Origin: Gnetum montanum | Lineage: Eukaryota; Streptophyta; Gnetopsida; Gnetales; Gnetaceae | Assembly: GCA_015680685.1 (NCBI GenBank) | Contig: MNCI01033649.1 | Location: 1 to 64,000 of the forward strand | DNA length: 64,000 nt | Direction: 5' to 3' | Shown: positions 1 to 10,712 of the stretch, piece by piece | How the letters are laid out: each line of letters starts with the position of its first letter | Numbering within the stretch: position 1 is the stretch's first letter | Translations under genes and position numbers: made by a program | Notes under the pieces: model-generated | What the model was told of the DNA's origin: nothing | The model's database searches: none | What the model saw: the letters and a program-made list of their open reading frames with translations, nothing else

Positions 1-66
1 AGAAAATTGTAAAATTGAGGAAAATGAAAAATATTTATTAATTCTGCTTGTTAAAATGGAGGATAT

Positions 67-80
67 CCCCCATGACTAAA
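67..80 (-). promoter_or_regulatory. Purine-tract-like 14-mer downstream of A gag
   Basis: On the minus strand this reads TTTAGTCATGGGGG. It is identical to the tract touching the 3' LTR of element C (24479-24492) and to an internal copy in C (25909-25922). It lies just after the end of A's gag, as the internal copy in C lies just after gag-PR. A role as a polypurine primer is inference. Confidence 0.45.
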
Positions 81-265
81 CCCTTGAGTATGGCTAGAAT
101 TAATAAAAGAAAAATTTGGATCCAAGAATTTTGGAAACATTGGAGTCTAGTCATATCCAAACCACTGGGTGTCTTTTGAGGTGGTGATAGGAATATACCC
201 AAATTAGGGTTCACACACTTGATTATAGTAGGCATAGTGGGGCAGATTATAAGATGTGGTCATGT

Positions 266-1756
266 GTTAGGGAGCTGACCCACTATGGCACCCATGATCG
301 TAAGATGGTATGCAAGGATCAATATGTCCCCCTACATGGTTATATTCATTGGGCTTCATAGTTGTTGGAGTGTTGATTGGTGACCCTAATAAGGTAATAG
401 GAGGCATTGTGTTCGAGGAGGTAGATGCTTCATAACATTGAACTTGCACTTGGTTGGAGGGTGCAATGGTTTCGGAAGCATGTTGTCTCTTCCTTTGGTT
501 GTTCCTAAAGAAAGGATGCTTTCAATGTTGTGGAGGACCTCCATTGCTATTAACCGAAGCAACATAAGTAATGTTCATGGGTTGGTGCTATGATGCAAAA
601 ACTTCTGGTACTATTGGTGGTGATGTAGAAGGAGGTGAAGGATGAGAATATCGAGGGTAAGAAGAAGTATACGACATATAAGGTTGTGATCTTATTGGAG
701 AGGACATGGGTTGATAGTACTTAGGAGAATGATAACAATGTGGTGAGATAGAGGATGTTGACCTAGTTGGGAAAATAGGATGCTGAACCTAATAACTGCT
801 TGGGTTTAGATGATATGAAGGGTGTGACCAGTTTGAGGGTTGTCTTCACCACGACTAGGATTTTTGCCATTGTGATTGAACATAGTATTTTTGTATGAAC
901 TCTAGATGTAAAATTATTTTCCAATGCTCATGTAAATGTGATAAGATTGGGCATTAACCTTTGGGGTGATTGTATAGGAAAATGTTACATTGATACATAT
1001 GATTAGTAGTCGAGTTCTTATTCTCTTCAACCCTTCTTTTTGATTGTCTAAGGGTGTTCTATCCTACTTCTTGGTCCTTCATGGTTCTACCTCTAATAGT
1101 GTTGGCATATTCTCCACATTTTTCATGTATCCATTCTATCATCCTATTAACCTTTGCCTCAATTTCATCTAGTGATTGTAGTATTGGTAAAGATGATTCC
1201 ACCTCCTTGAGGTGAGTTGATTTCTCTTCTTCATGATTATGGACCTTTGCTAATCTAAGATTTTGGTTCCATTGAGAGCTTTCAACATTCTCCCACTTAG
1301 CCATTTCTCCTTCTTCTTTTGCTACCTGCTTAATAAGCTCTTGGAATTGATGGGTTCGTAGCTCATATAGTTGACCTAGGGCATACATGCCTAGGGTCTC
1401 CCTTGTCTCATTATGGAGCCCATCCATGAAGTGGTACATTAGCCTTTCGTAGGAAAATCCATGGCCTGGGTATTTGTTTAAAAAAGAGTAATATCTTTCT
1501 AAGTCCATGTCCAAGGGTTCATGTTTCACTTTTTTCTGCTCTTGGATTTGTCTCCTCAAGGCTAACACTCTTGCATAGGTTTGATATCTTTCACTAAAGA
1601 GTTTTACCATTGTCAGCCAACGTTGAATTGATTTTGATCTTAAGAACTTGTACCATACTTTTGCTTGGCCAACGAGTGTCTTAGGAAAGAGATTAATTTT
1701 TTTCCACCCATTATCAATATTTTTCTATACACAGGCATCATGAAAGGCTCGTAAAT
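266..1756 (-). pseudogene. A gag, distal part (retrotransposon gag and zinc knuckle), broken
   Basis: Structural gag protein of an LTR retrotransposon. The best uninterrupted stretch is 1610 down to 1059 (183 codons). It holds the capsid-like core, with E-P-L-D-M near its N-terminus, R-L-M-Y-H and T-R-E-T-L-G-M-Y in the middle, then a Glu/Lys-rich coiled tail. Upstream, the frame continues through W-Y-K-F-L-R to the B insertion point at 1756. Downstream near 960-1000 is a decayed knuckle reading C-N-I-F-L-Y-N-H-P-K-G-stop-C-P, with one Cys lost and a stop where B has Gln. A Pro/Tyr/Ser-rich tail runs to about 266. Every block aligns with B's gag at 3000-4360. Confidence 0.85.
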
Positions 1757-2567
1757 TGATGGGACGTGATATCGCGTCAGCCGCGATATCGCATCCCCTG
1801 CGATATTGCATACTCGATATCGCAGTTCATCGCCATGTCTATAAATAAGAGGTGGCTCTCCCTTGTTTAACAAAAATAGAGTTATATTATAGTGAAAATT
1901 TGGTAGTTTGATCCCTCTAGAGATAGATTATTTTCTCGTGTCTGCCCGCAGTGTGGTGACTGTAATTGTACGACATCCTTTATTCGAGTGTGACGTACTT
2001 GGACACACACATGACCGAAAATAAAGATCGAGATTACTTCATCATTGCAACATTCAATTTGTTTATTTATTTATTTAATTCTTATTTACTACTTTCCTAA
2101 TTAGCCTCTCTCACCCTTAAACTCCTAGAAATGTGGAATGAGTACGACTTAATTACGAGCATTTAAGTGTGACTACTTGGTAACCTAGTAGCGTACCTGG
2201 GATTTGCACTTGGTAATCCTAGTGGTAGTCATGCATGAAGTCCAAGATGTGTATGGATAATCAAGTAATGGATGCTCATTGCACTTAGGCTAGTTAGATC
2301 TTCTCACCCTATCTCTCGTAATTTAGTAAACATTACTTTCCATTGCCCTCAGGAGTAGCATTAGATTAGGAACACATCATACACCTCACTCTGGACTAAA
2401 CCATACATGAAAAATAGAATACTAGTCCAGGTGAGAAGACATCGAACTACAACCTAAGGATAACTGTTTAGGTGCCACAACTAGTCTATCTATGGAGTTC
2501 AATCGGATCACACGTGAAAACGCTCGTATTCATATGGTTGAGTGTAGGGGTACCTTGCCACTCATCA
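1757..2567 (+). repeat. B 5' LTR (811 bp)
   Basis: TG...CA ended. In order it holds four GATATC/GATATT palindromes (1766-1823), a TATA box CTATAAATA (1839-1847), a conserved GTCTGCCCGCAGTG stretch, AATAAAG possibly serving 3'-end formation, and a doublet of CTTGGTAA-type motifs (2175-2191 and 2208-2225). It ends CACTCATCA one base before the primer site. The 3' partner is longer (862 bp), partly because its palindrome array has seven units. Confidence 0.92.
1766..1847 (+). promoter_or_regulatory. U3 GATATC palindrome array and TATA box (B 5' LTR)
   Basis: Four units (three GATATC, one GATATT) spaced 13-20 bp apart, most flanked by G-C as CGATATCG-like palindromes, ending about 16 bp before CTATAAATA. 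CpG survives here although it is scarce elsewhere. Promoter function is inferred from position; no binding factor is assigned. Confidence 0.6.
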
Positions 2568-2568
2568 T

Positions 2569-2586
2569 TGGCATCGTTGTCTGGGA
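2569..2586 (+). other. B primer binding site, tRNA-Asp type
   Basis: The sequence starts TGGCATCGTTGTCTGGGA, one base after the LTR. It matches the complement of the plant tRNA-Asp 3' end (TGGCGCCGTTGCCGGGGA) except for changes of the C-to-T or G-to-A kind. Primer sites of A and E are variants of the same sequence. Confidence 0.85.
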
Positions 2587-2708
2587 CGGTGCTAGTTATC
2601 TAGATTAGTTATATCATAAAAGGTCATTGTAAAGGAATTAACAATATATCTTTTACAAAGAAATAATTTTTAAAAGTCACATGTAATTTCACACACAACT
2701 TCACAACC

Positions 2709-4360
2709 ATGCCTCTCCTACAAGATCACAATAATGCCACATTTAATGAGGAAGCTCATTGGAGAACCAATGAATTATATGACAATGAAGATTAGAGTCC
2801 ACAACCCGAAGTGGGGGTCTCTTATAAACATGAACAAAAGTAATGTCATCCCAACACACGAAGGTATAACTTGCCCAATGATGATGAACCCCCACTGGCC
2901 ACTACAAGCTTAATGAAAATACAAGAGGTTATTTGAATCTAACATAGGCATCGTAAAGAGAGTTGTCTACCCAGGCTCGATTTAAACAAGTTTCCTAAAT
3001 TTTCATGAGGCTATGACTTGGATCCACATCAACATTTACAAGCCTTCTATGATTCTTGCACATGGAACAACATCGATAATGGTTGGCAAAAACTTAAGCT
3101 CTTTCTCATGACACTCATTGGCCAAGAAAAATTATGGTATAGATCGTTAAAACCAAATTTAATATGACGTTGGTCAACAATGGTAGAAGTCTTTAATGAA
3201 AAATATCAAACCTACGCATGAGTGTTAGCCTTGAAGAAACAAATCCAAGGATGGAAACAAGCACAACATGAACCCTTGGACATGGCCTTAGAAAGATATT
3301 ATGCGCTATTAAACAACTGTCTAGGCCATGGATTTTTTGAGGAAAGGCTAATGTACCATATCATTAATGGGCTTCGTGGTGCAACAAGAGAAACCCTAGG
3401 GATGTATGCCCAAGTTCAACTATATGAACTACGAACCCATCAAGTCCAAGAGCTTATTAAGTGGGTAGAAAAAGAAGAAGGAGAATTGACCAGATGGGAG
3501 AGTGTTGAAAAACATTAATAGGACCAAAATCACAAATTAACAAAGGTCCATGATCACAACAAGGAGAAATCAACCAATCACAAGGAGAAAGAACCATCTT
3601 TGCCAATACAACAATCATTAGAAGAGGTCGAGGCAAAGATCAACAAGATGTTGGAATGGACGTATCAAAAGTGTGGAGAATATATCAACATCATTGGAGA
3701 TAGAGTTTTAACAACCCAAGAAGTGAGGAAAAACATTAGACATTCAGAAAGAAGGGATAAGGAGAATAAGAGCTCAACTACTAGTCATACGTATGAATGC
3801 AACATATGCCTGTATGATCACCCCAAGGGCCAATGCCCAATATTGTTACATTTACATGAGCATTGGGAAAACACGTTACACCCCGAGTTCGTACAGATAT
3901 ACTGTGTTTGATCACAGTGGCAACAATCCTAGTCGTGGGGGAATCCACCCTTAGACTGGAGACACCCTTCATATCATTTGAATCCAAACGCTTATCTTGT
4001 TCAACATCCTATTTCTCCAACTAAGCCAACATACTCTATCTCATCACAGTACCATTCTCCTCAATACTATCAACTCATGCCTCCAACACAACCACCACCT
4101 TGTGCACTTTATATTCCTCCTAACCTTCAACATTCTCATCCTTTCCCTCCTTCTATAGCGCCACCAACTATTCCTAAGGTGCCTGCACCACAACAACAAC
4201 CCATGAACAACACTTGTGCTACTACTACTAACAGTAGTGAAAAGCCCCCTCAACATCAAAAGCGTCTTTTCTTTAAACATGGTCGTAAGAAGGGACAACA
4301 TAATTCCGAGGCCACTGTATCCTCCAACTCAGCACAAGTCCCACACTGTGGTGCACCCTN
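2709..4360 (+). pseudogene. B gag, decayed and cut at an N
   Basis: The start is the ATG at 2709, 140 bp after the LTR. A's gag has its ATG at the same relative place (10578). The frame then runs with many stops through L-P-R-L-D-L-N-K-F-P-K-F, a capsid-like core (best open part 3222-3518, 98 codons, with E-P-L-D-M and T-R-E-T-L-G-M-Y), and a Glu/Lys-rich linker. A zinc knuckle follows at 3797-3838 reading C-N-I-C-L-Y-D-H-P-K-G-Q-C, spacing C-x2-C-x3-H-x4-C. Then comes a Pro/Gln/Tyr-rich tail (3978-4360). The apparent open end after 4361 crosses an assembly N and should not be trusted. Confidence 0.85.
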
Positions 4361-4361
4361 T

Positions 4362-5663
4362 TGCATGACCATGACTGTGGTGCCTTCATCAGTCTCTAAC
4401 TGCACCTAAAAAGATGCTCCGTCTCCTAAGATTTTTTGTGACCATCTACTTTCCCCTCCTCCTGTGTGAATGGATATTTCTCCCCTTGTGTGATCTAATG
4501 AAATAGTAGGCTCCCTGGCATCATCAATGATGCAAAAGAGGTTTGCATCATCACGACTTCCCTAACTGACTATTTTAGTGATGGCCCTAAGATGACTCAT
4601 CGACAGCTTGTAGTCTTGCAGCGGTGGTGGCTGATCCTGGCCTATGCTAGGCCCTACTTCTTGTTGTTGGCAGGGACCCATGGCTAGAGGTTGACTGGGT
4701 CCAACCACCTATTCTTCTTCTTGTTCTAGTCCCAGCTCTTCACTAGTGCTTTTTCTTGGAGCTAGCGCCTTTAGTAATTCAACATATGAAGCAGTCTAGG
4801 CCTTTCGGAGGATGTCATTGGTGTATCCCCGAAATACCAGCACGTTGGCAAAGCTTTCTGATAAGATAGGGGAAAGGCAACACCATCTTCCCTATCTTTC
4901 GTTCTTCAAACTACCTCAGGATCTCAGTCAAATATAGATAGGATAGGATAGCGTTAACCTTTCCCATCAACATTGCATATCCTCTAGCCACATACGTTGA
5001 TATTCTTTTTAGGCCCTTTGTGGGGAAGAGGTCATATGTTCCAATTTTGAAGTAAACCCTCTCTTCCATCATCAATTCACCAAATGCTTTATCTCTACCA
5101 TAAGCCTTCTCCAACCAATCCTTTCATACATCGGGGTCTGAATAGGTGGATAATTGAGCAACATGGGGCCCTGTATTTAGAAGGTTTAACACTTCCTAAA
5201 TGGCCTACGTAGAGAAGTCAACTGTCACACCATAAATATTAACAGTGGTGCCTTGCTCCCTATTGTGAAAAAATTGGTGCATTTCTCCTAGGTGCCAGGC
5301 ACCGCTTTCAGAGAGGATAGGCCATAAGGGAGACCCTCTGAGGTGATCCCTAATGACCTTAGGAGAAAACTCTACAAATGATTCAAAGTTCAATTCCACA
5401 ATCACCGAAGCAAATGTGGACTTCTCATGGATAGCTTGAACACAATCTTGGGGCAACGTGAGTTGTTGTCCCAGTTCAGGCACTGTAGAAGCTCCTCCTT
5501 CTAACTACCCAAACCGTCTGGTAGGAGATTCATCTTGATGAATGCTACATGATGTCTCCTCCTATTCTACATGTCGTCTGGCAGGTCTTTATCTTCCACC
5601 TCTCCAAGCTTGTTTGCTTCCACCTTGGGTAGGACCTTCCTACTGTCCACGTTTCAGGGCCAT
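4362..5663 (-). pseudogene. Inverted second copy of Transposase_32-like ORF
   Basis: Same reading as 6452-7754 on the other strand, starting at the mirrored ATG (5663). It carries the same in-frame stops and nearly the same residues; a Val/Ala difference in an opposite-strand ORF and a few C/T sites near 4830 separate the copies. Probably an assembly duplicate; see the entry at 6452. Confidence 0.7.
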
Positions 5664-5935
5664 CTGCAGTCACACGGGCCAAGCATTAGTAAGGTTGTTT
5701 TTAAAGTTAATTTATACCTTACTGTATGTCTTAATTAATAATCTTATGTTATCACGTCTGATAGTGCCCAAAAGTATGTAATAATGAGTTCTGTGACTTA
5801 GGTGGTTTCCATTTGTAATTGCCCGGCATACCTAAGGGTTAAATGATTTTTAGGCATAATTATTCTAAGTGTTAGAGTTAATTACCCTAAATGATGTCCT
5901 TTGGGTGATGAAAAATTTCAAAAAATTTAAGCACT
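4362..5935 (-). repeat. Left arm of 1.57-kb inverted duplication
   Basis: The reverse complement of 6180-7754 with only scattered substitutions and about one single-base indel. The outer edge abuts an N at 4361. The spacer 5936-6178 ends at an N at 6179. Paired ORFs have coordinates summing to 12115, confirming register. Both edges at Ns suggest a misjoined contig or collapsed haplotypes rather than a biological palindrome. Confidence 0.93.
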
Positions 5936-6178
5936 TTAATCACTTCTCGGCAAGTGTCTCTCCCCCACGACTAAGCTGAACACTCCGGGTTCAAGTAGGT
6001 TCAAATAAAATTAAAATCGGAGTATTAGCGAGCGAGATATAGTGAGAAAAGTAAGGGTCACTCAATCGTAATTCGTAGAGAGAAAATTCGAAAACTCCCC
6101 CCATGTGAATGAAAAAATGATGCTAAGTGTTGCGGGATGGTCACCTATTTATAGGCGGTGGGGACACGATATCACGTA
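5936..6178 (-). repeat. LTR-like fragment between the inverted arms
   Basis: Read on the minus strand it begins with a GATATC unit, then a TATA box CTATAAATAGG, then a leader with a Ser/Arg-codon-like GCTCGCTAAT stretch. That is the same U3 order as the other LTRs in this window. It directly precedes the arm that carries the Transposase_32-like ORF. It may therefore be the promoter end of that ORF's own element, with the left arm being the artefact. It is cut at the N at 6179. Confidence 0.55.
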
Positions 6179-6179
6179 N

Positions 6180-7754
6180 AGTGCTTAAATTTTTTGAAAT
6201 TTTTCATCACCCAAAGGACATCATTTAGGGTAATTAACTCTAACACTTAGAATAATTATGCCTAAAAATCATTTAACCCTTAGGTATGCCGGGCAATTAC
6301 AAATGGAAACCACCTAAGTCACAGAACTCATTATTACATACTTTTGGGCACTATCAGACGTGATAACATAAGATTATTAATTAAGACATACAGTAAGGTA
6401 TAAATTAACTTTAAAAACAACCTTACTAATGCTTGGCCCGTGTGACTGCAGATGGCCCTGAAACGTGGACAGTAGGAAGGTCCTACCCAAGGTGGAAGCA
6501 AACAAGCTTGGAGAGGTGGAAGATAAAGACCTACTAGACGACATGTAGAATAGGAGGAGACATCATGTAGCATTCATCAAGATGAATCTCCTACCAGACA
6601 GTTTGGGTAGTTAGAAGGAGGAGCTTCTACAGTGCCTGAACTGGGACAACAACTCACGTTGCCCCAAGATTGTGTTCAGGCTATCCATGAGAAGTCCACA
6701 TTTGCTTCGGTGATTGTGGAATTGAACTTTGAATCATTTGTAGAGTTTTCTCCTAAGGTCATTAGGGATCACCTCAGAGGGTCTCCCTTATGGCCTATCC
6801 TCTCTGAAAGCGGTGCCTGGCACCTAGGAGAAATGCACCAATTTTTTCACAATAGGGAGCAAGGAACCACTGTTAATATTTATGGTGTGACAGTTGACTT
6901 CTCTACGTAGGCCATTTAGGAAGTGTTAAACCTTCTAAATACAGGGCCCCATGTTGCTCAATTATCCACCTATTCAGACCCCGATGTATGAAAGGATTGG
7001 TTGGAGAAGGCTTATGGTAGAGATAAAGCATTTGGTGAATTGATGATGGAAGAGAGGGTTTACTTCAAAATTGGAACATATGACCTCTTCCCCACAAAGG
7101 GCCTAAAAAGAATATCAACGTATGTGGCTAGAGGATATGCAATGTTGATGGGAAAGGTTAACGCTATCCTATCCTATCTATATTTGACTGAGATCCTGAG
7201 GTAGTTTGAAGAACGAAAGATAGGGAAGATGGTGTTGCCTTTCCCCTATCTTATCAGAAAGCTTTGCCAACGTGCTGGTATTTCAGGGATACACTAATGA
7301 CATCCTCCGAAAGGCCTAGATTGCTTCATATGTTGAATTACTAAAGGCGCTAGCTCCAAGAAAAAGCACTAGTGAAGAGCTGGGACTAGAACAAGAAGAA
7401 GAATAGGTGGTTGGACCCAGTCAACCTCTAGCCATGGGTCCCTGCCAACAACAAGAAGTAGGGCCTAGCATAGGCCAGGATCAACCGCCACCGCTGCAAG
7501 ACTACAAGCTGTCGATGAGTCATCTTAGGGCCATCACTGAAATAGTCAGTTAGGGAAGTCGTGATGATGCAAACCTCTTTTGCATCATTGATGATGCCAG
7601 GGAGCCTACTATTTCATTAGATCACACAAGGGGAGAAATATCCATTCACACAGGAGGAGGGGAAAGTAGATGGTCACAAAAAATCTTAGGAGACGGAGCA
7701 TCTTTTTAGGTGCAGTTAGAGACTGATGAAGGCACCACAGTCATGGTCATGCAA
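6180..7754 (+). repeat. Right arm of 1.57-kb inverted duplication
   Basis: Partner of 4362-5935. Sequence runs on without a break at 7754 into the rest of the same ORF, whereas the left arm stops at an N. This arm is therefore the better candidate for true genomic order. Confidence 0.93.
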
Positions 7755-9213
7755 CACCAGAATGCCATGGGAGATGCAGAAGTGGTTGCAGACCACATCA
7801 AAGGATCCTTCAATGCACCTGTTGTGTCACCGGTAGATCTCTTAGGAGCACGAGATGCTCAAAATTTGGTTGAAACCTCAATGACTCTTGTGGAACATGA
7901 GGATGTGCTTGATTGATTACTTCAAATAGGCAAATAATGATGTCCCTTTTTGACATCCCTCAAGATGTTACGAAAATTTAGTCAGACTTCATTTCCACAA
8001 AGGGGAAGCTGGTCTTAATAGAAGTAAGGGCTGAGCATGCTGAAGCTGAAGTGTAGAAACTCCAAGAGCAGCTCGTGGCCTTACAAGCAGCACAATGGGA
8101 CCCTCTGCAATTTGTTTCCGTAGACCAGCTAGAAAAATTTAGAACTGAGTAGCTAAAAAAATTAATCGTAGAGAATAAGAAGGTGGTGGATGAAAAAAGA
8201 AGGCTGTTTGGGATGCCTCCGTAGCACAAGCACAAACTCATGTGCATCTTATGACACTCAAGGCCTTGCAAGAAGAAAATAAACAACTTGCCACTAACAA
8301 CCTTCGGTTGACCACTGTAGAAAAGAAAAAGAATGTTCTCGATGAACACTTTCATTAACTACGAGAACAATTCATTTGGGTCAACCGAGACGTAAGAAAT
8401 TTAGCCAGAGAAAATCGAACCCTCTCGATGGAGGAGGTATGCGCCATTCATCAAAAGTTGGCGATTGAGATAAGTGCATGATAGAATGAGGCTAAACGAC
8501 ATGAAAAGCTGAAGGAGCACTTCTGTGATCCGGTGGGGATGTATAAATAGATCCTTGAAAAGGAGATTCATATGGCTAAGGCCCAAATCAACACTATCAA
8601 TGCTCAACACACTAATTGGCAGGCCATATTGGACACATATGCCTTTGCCCACCAAGCGGAAGTTAAGAACTTGGACCTACATTCAAGACTTGATAGAGTA
8701 CATGGAGTTGGAAAACCTAAGATATGCCAACCTTGCCATGTTAACAATAGGGAACCTAAGGTCAGAGCTCGAGCATCAGGTAGCAACCACCCACATCAAA
8801 TATGAAGCAGAATTTGCAGAGCGCAAGAAGCTGGTGGAAAAACTGGATGTTGCAAATTTTGAACTTGAGGTGGTAAAAGCTAGCTACTAGGGATAGAAAG
8901 ATGTTGCAACTAACTTGGCTCGATGGCTAAAAGATGTTCATGAATACAAGAATAAATCCAGAGCCTATGAAGAGGAACGACGGGTGTTTGCGGCTTGGTA
9001 TGTCAAGGCCAATTAGATGTTTCCGCAACTACCCTGTCCGTGGAAGTGCCAACTTTGTCAAACATTGGAACATTAGCATGGATGACACAAGACCCTCGAA
9101 CTGAAGAGGAGAAGCTCTAGGCCATACTTCAGCATCATAAAACTTAAAAACCTAGAGAACAAAATAAAGGGAAGGAACTAATGAAGGAGCCACCACCATC
9201 AGGAACTAGATGA
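6452..9213 (+). pseudogene. Transposase_32-like ORF with long coiled-coil tail, decayed
   Basis: The ATG at 6452 opens a frame that continues, with TAG/TGA stops, through 6632-6910 and 7001-7204. Features seen: an N-terminal Gly/Arg/Gln-rich part, then V-N-I-Y-G-V-T-V-D-F-S near 6880, K-A-Y-G-R near 7005, a Y-F-K-I-G-T-Y-D-L-F-P stretch, and L-P-F-P-Y-L-I-R-K-L-C near 7235. These match my memory of the plant 'putative plant transposon protein' domain (PF20167), whose role is unknown. After a frameshift an acidic Pro/Gln-rich linker follows. Then 7980-9000 is strongly Leu/Glu/Lys-rich coiled coil broken by more stops and frameshifts. It could be B's own second ORF or a nested element. Confidence 0.6.
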
Positions 9214-9370
9214 GTTTCAAATTTTTGTAGTTATAGAATATTCTGTGTGTTGTGTATTTATTTTGTTTTCTCCCTACACTACGGCATCATCCCATTTCTT
9301 TTTCCATCTAATAATCCCATACCTATCCATTGTGCAATCACTGTAACTCGAGGATGAGTTTTTATTCAGT

Positions 9371-9380
9371 CGTGGAGGTA
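9371..9380 (+). other. B polypurine tract
   Basis: CGTGGAGGTA lies immediately before the 3' LTR start TGATGGGA. Upstream is CGAGGATGAGTTTTTATTCAGT, close to the same region of C (GAGGATGAGTTTTCATTTAGTC). It would prime plus-strand synthesis; assigned from position and purine content. Confidence 0.75.
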
Positions 9381-10242
9381 TGATGGGATGCGATATCGCA
9401 TGGGCCATGATATCGCGTTAGCCACGATATCGCATCCCCCGCGATATCGCGTACACGATATCACGTCTTTCCCTTCGATATTGCGTACGTGATATCGCAA
9501 TCCATCACCATGTCTATAAATAAGAAGTGGCTCTCCCTTGTTTAACAACAATAGAGTTAGATTGTAGTGAAACTCTGGTAGTTTGATCCCTCCAGAGATA
9601 GATTATTTTCCCGTGTCTGCCCGCAGTGTGGTGAATGTAATTGTACGACATCCTTTATTTGAGTGTGACGTACTTGGACACACACATGACCAGAAATAAA
9701 GATCGAGATTACTTCACCATTGTAGGATTCACTTTGTTTATTTATTTATTTATTTGTTATTTACTACTTTCCTAATTAGTCTCTCTCACCCTTAAACTCC
9801 TAGAAACGTGGAATGAGTACGACTTGATTACGAGCATTTAAGTGTGACTACTTGGTAACCCAGTAGCATACCTAGGATCTACGCTTGGTAATCCTAGTGG
9901 TAGTCATGCAAAAATTCCAAGATGTGTATAGATAATCAAGGAATGGATGCTCATCGCACTTAGCCTAGTTAGATCTTCTCACCCTGTCTCTCATAGTTTA
10001 GTAAACATTACTTTCCATTGCCCTCAGGAGTAGCATTAGATTAGGAACACATCATACACCTCACTCTGGACCAAACCATATGTGAAAAATAGAATACTAG
10101 TCCAGGTGGGAAGACAACAAACTACGACCTAAGGATAACTGTCTCTGTGCTACAACTAGTCCCTCTGCTGAGTTCAACTAGATCAAGCGTGAAAACGCTC
10201 GTATTCGTATGGTTGAGTGTAGGGGTACCTCACCACTCATCA
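9381..10242 (+). repeat. B 3' LTR (862 bp)
   Basis: Starts TGATGGGATG and ends CACTCATCA before TAAAT. It has seven GATATC/GATATT units (9391-9498) against four in the 5' LTR, then CTATAAATA (9514-9522), the GTCTGCCCGCAGTG stretch and the U5 doublet around 9850-9900. Outside the array the two LTRs align base for base with scattered changes. Confidence 0.92.
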
Positions 10243-10578
10243 TAAATGATGTTGAAGATCTAAATCATAGCCTCCTAAAAATTTGGGAAAGCTATTTTAA
10301 TCAAGCCTGGGTAGACGGATTTTCTTACGATGCTTGTGGGATATTTGAACAGCCTCTTGTATATGCATTAGGCTCCTAGTGGCCAATAGAGGTTCATCAT
10401 CACTAAATAGATTATGAGTTTGTAAGTTTGAATCATGTTGTCTTTGTTTATATACATAGGAGACCCCTACATCAGATTGATTACTCCAAACTTCATCTTC
10501 ATCATCGTATAATTTGTTGGTTCTCTAATGAATTCCCTTACTAATTGTTGCATTATCATAGTCTTGTGAGAGAGACAT
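10243..10578 (-). pseudogene. A gag, N-terminal part
   Basis: The ATG at 10578 begins M-S-L-S-Q-D-Y-D-N-A, aligned with B's M-P-L-L-Q-D-H-N-N-A. It then passes through D-D-E-P-L-L-A-T and L-P-R-L-D to Y-D-L-D-L-Q-H-H at the B insertion point, with a few stops. It continues at 1756 on the other side of B. Confidence 0.85.
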
Positions 10579-10693
10579 TGTTGTGAATTTATGTGTGACT
10601 TAATTGAAATTAAGTTTTTTTCTAAGAGATATATCATGAATACTTTATTATAGTGATCCTATATGATATAACTAATCTAAATAACTAGCATCG

Positions 10694-10711
10694 TCCCTGA
10701 CAATGGCGCTA
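10694..10711 (-). other. A primer binding site, tRNA-Asp type
   Basis: On the minus strand it reads TAGCGCCATTGTCAGGGA, one base inside the LTR. It differs from the tRNA-Asp complement at only a few positions. Confidence 0.85.
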
Positions 10712-10712
10712 A

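Larger units (their letters stand above)
1757..10242 (+). mobile_element. Element B: complete LTR insertion nested in A
   Basis: Both LTRs begin TGATGGGA and end CACTCATCA. TAAAT stands immediately left (1752-1756) and right (10243-10247), a perfect 5-bp target duplication. The interior has a tRNA-Asp-type primer site, a decayed gag, a decayed Transposase_32-like plus coiled-coil ORF, and a purine tract before the 3' LTR. No protease, RT, RNase H or integrase was seen, so B appears non-autonomous as assembled. Its centre (4361-7754) is an inverted duplication bounded by Ns. Part of it carries another LTR fragment, so the true internal order is uncertain. The LTRs differ at roughly 15-20 sites over the 230 bp after the TATA box, so the insertion is old. 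Confidence 0.9.

Noticed and set aside
5542-5781. 79-codon ORF M-L-H-D-V-S and its mirror at 6334-6573
   Set aside because: It is antisense to the start of the Transposase_32-like ORF and has no independent support.
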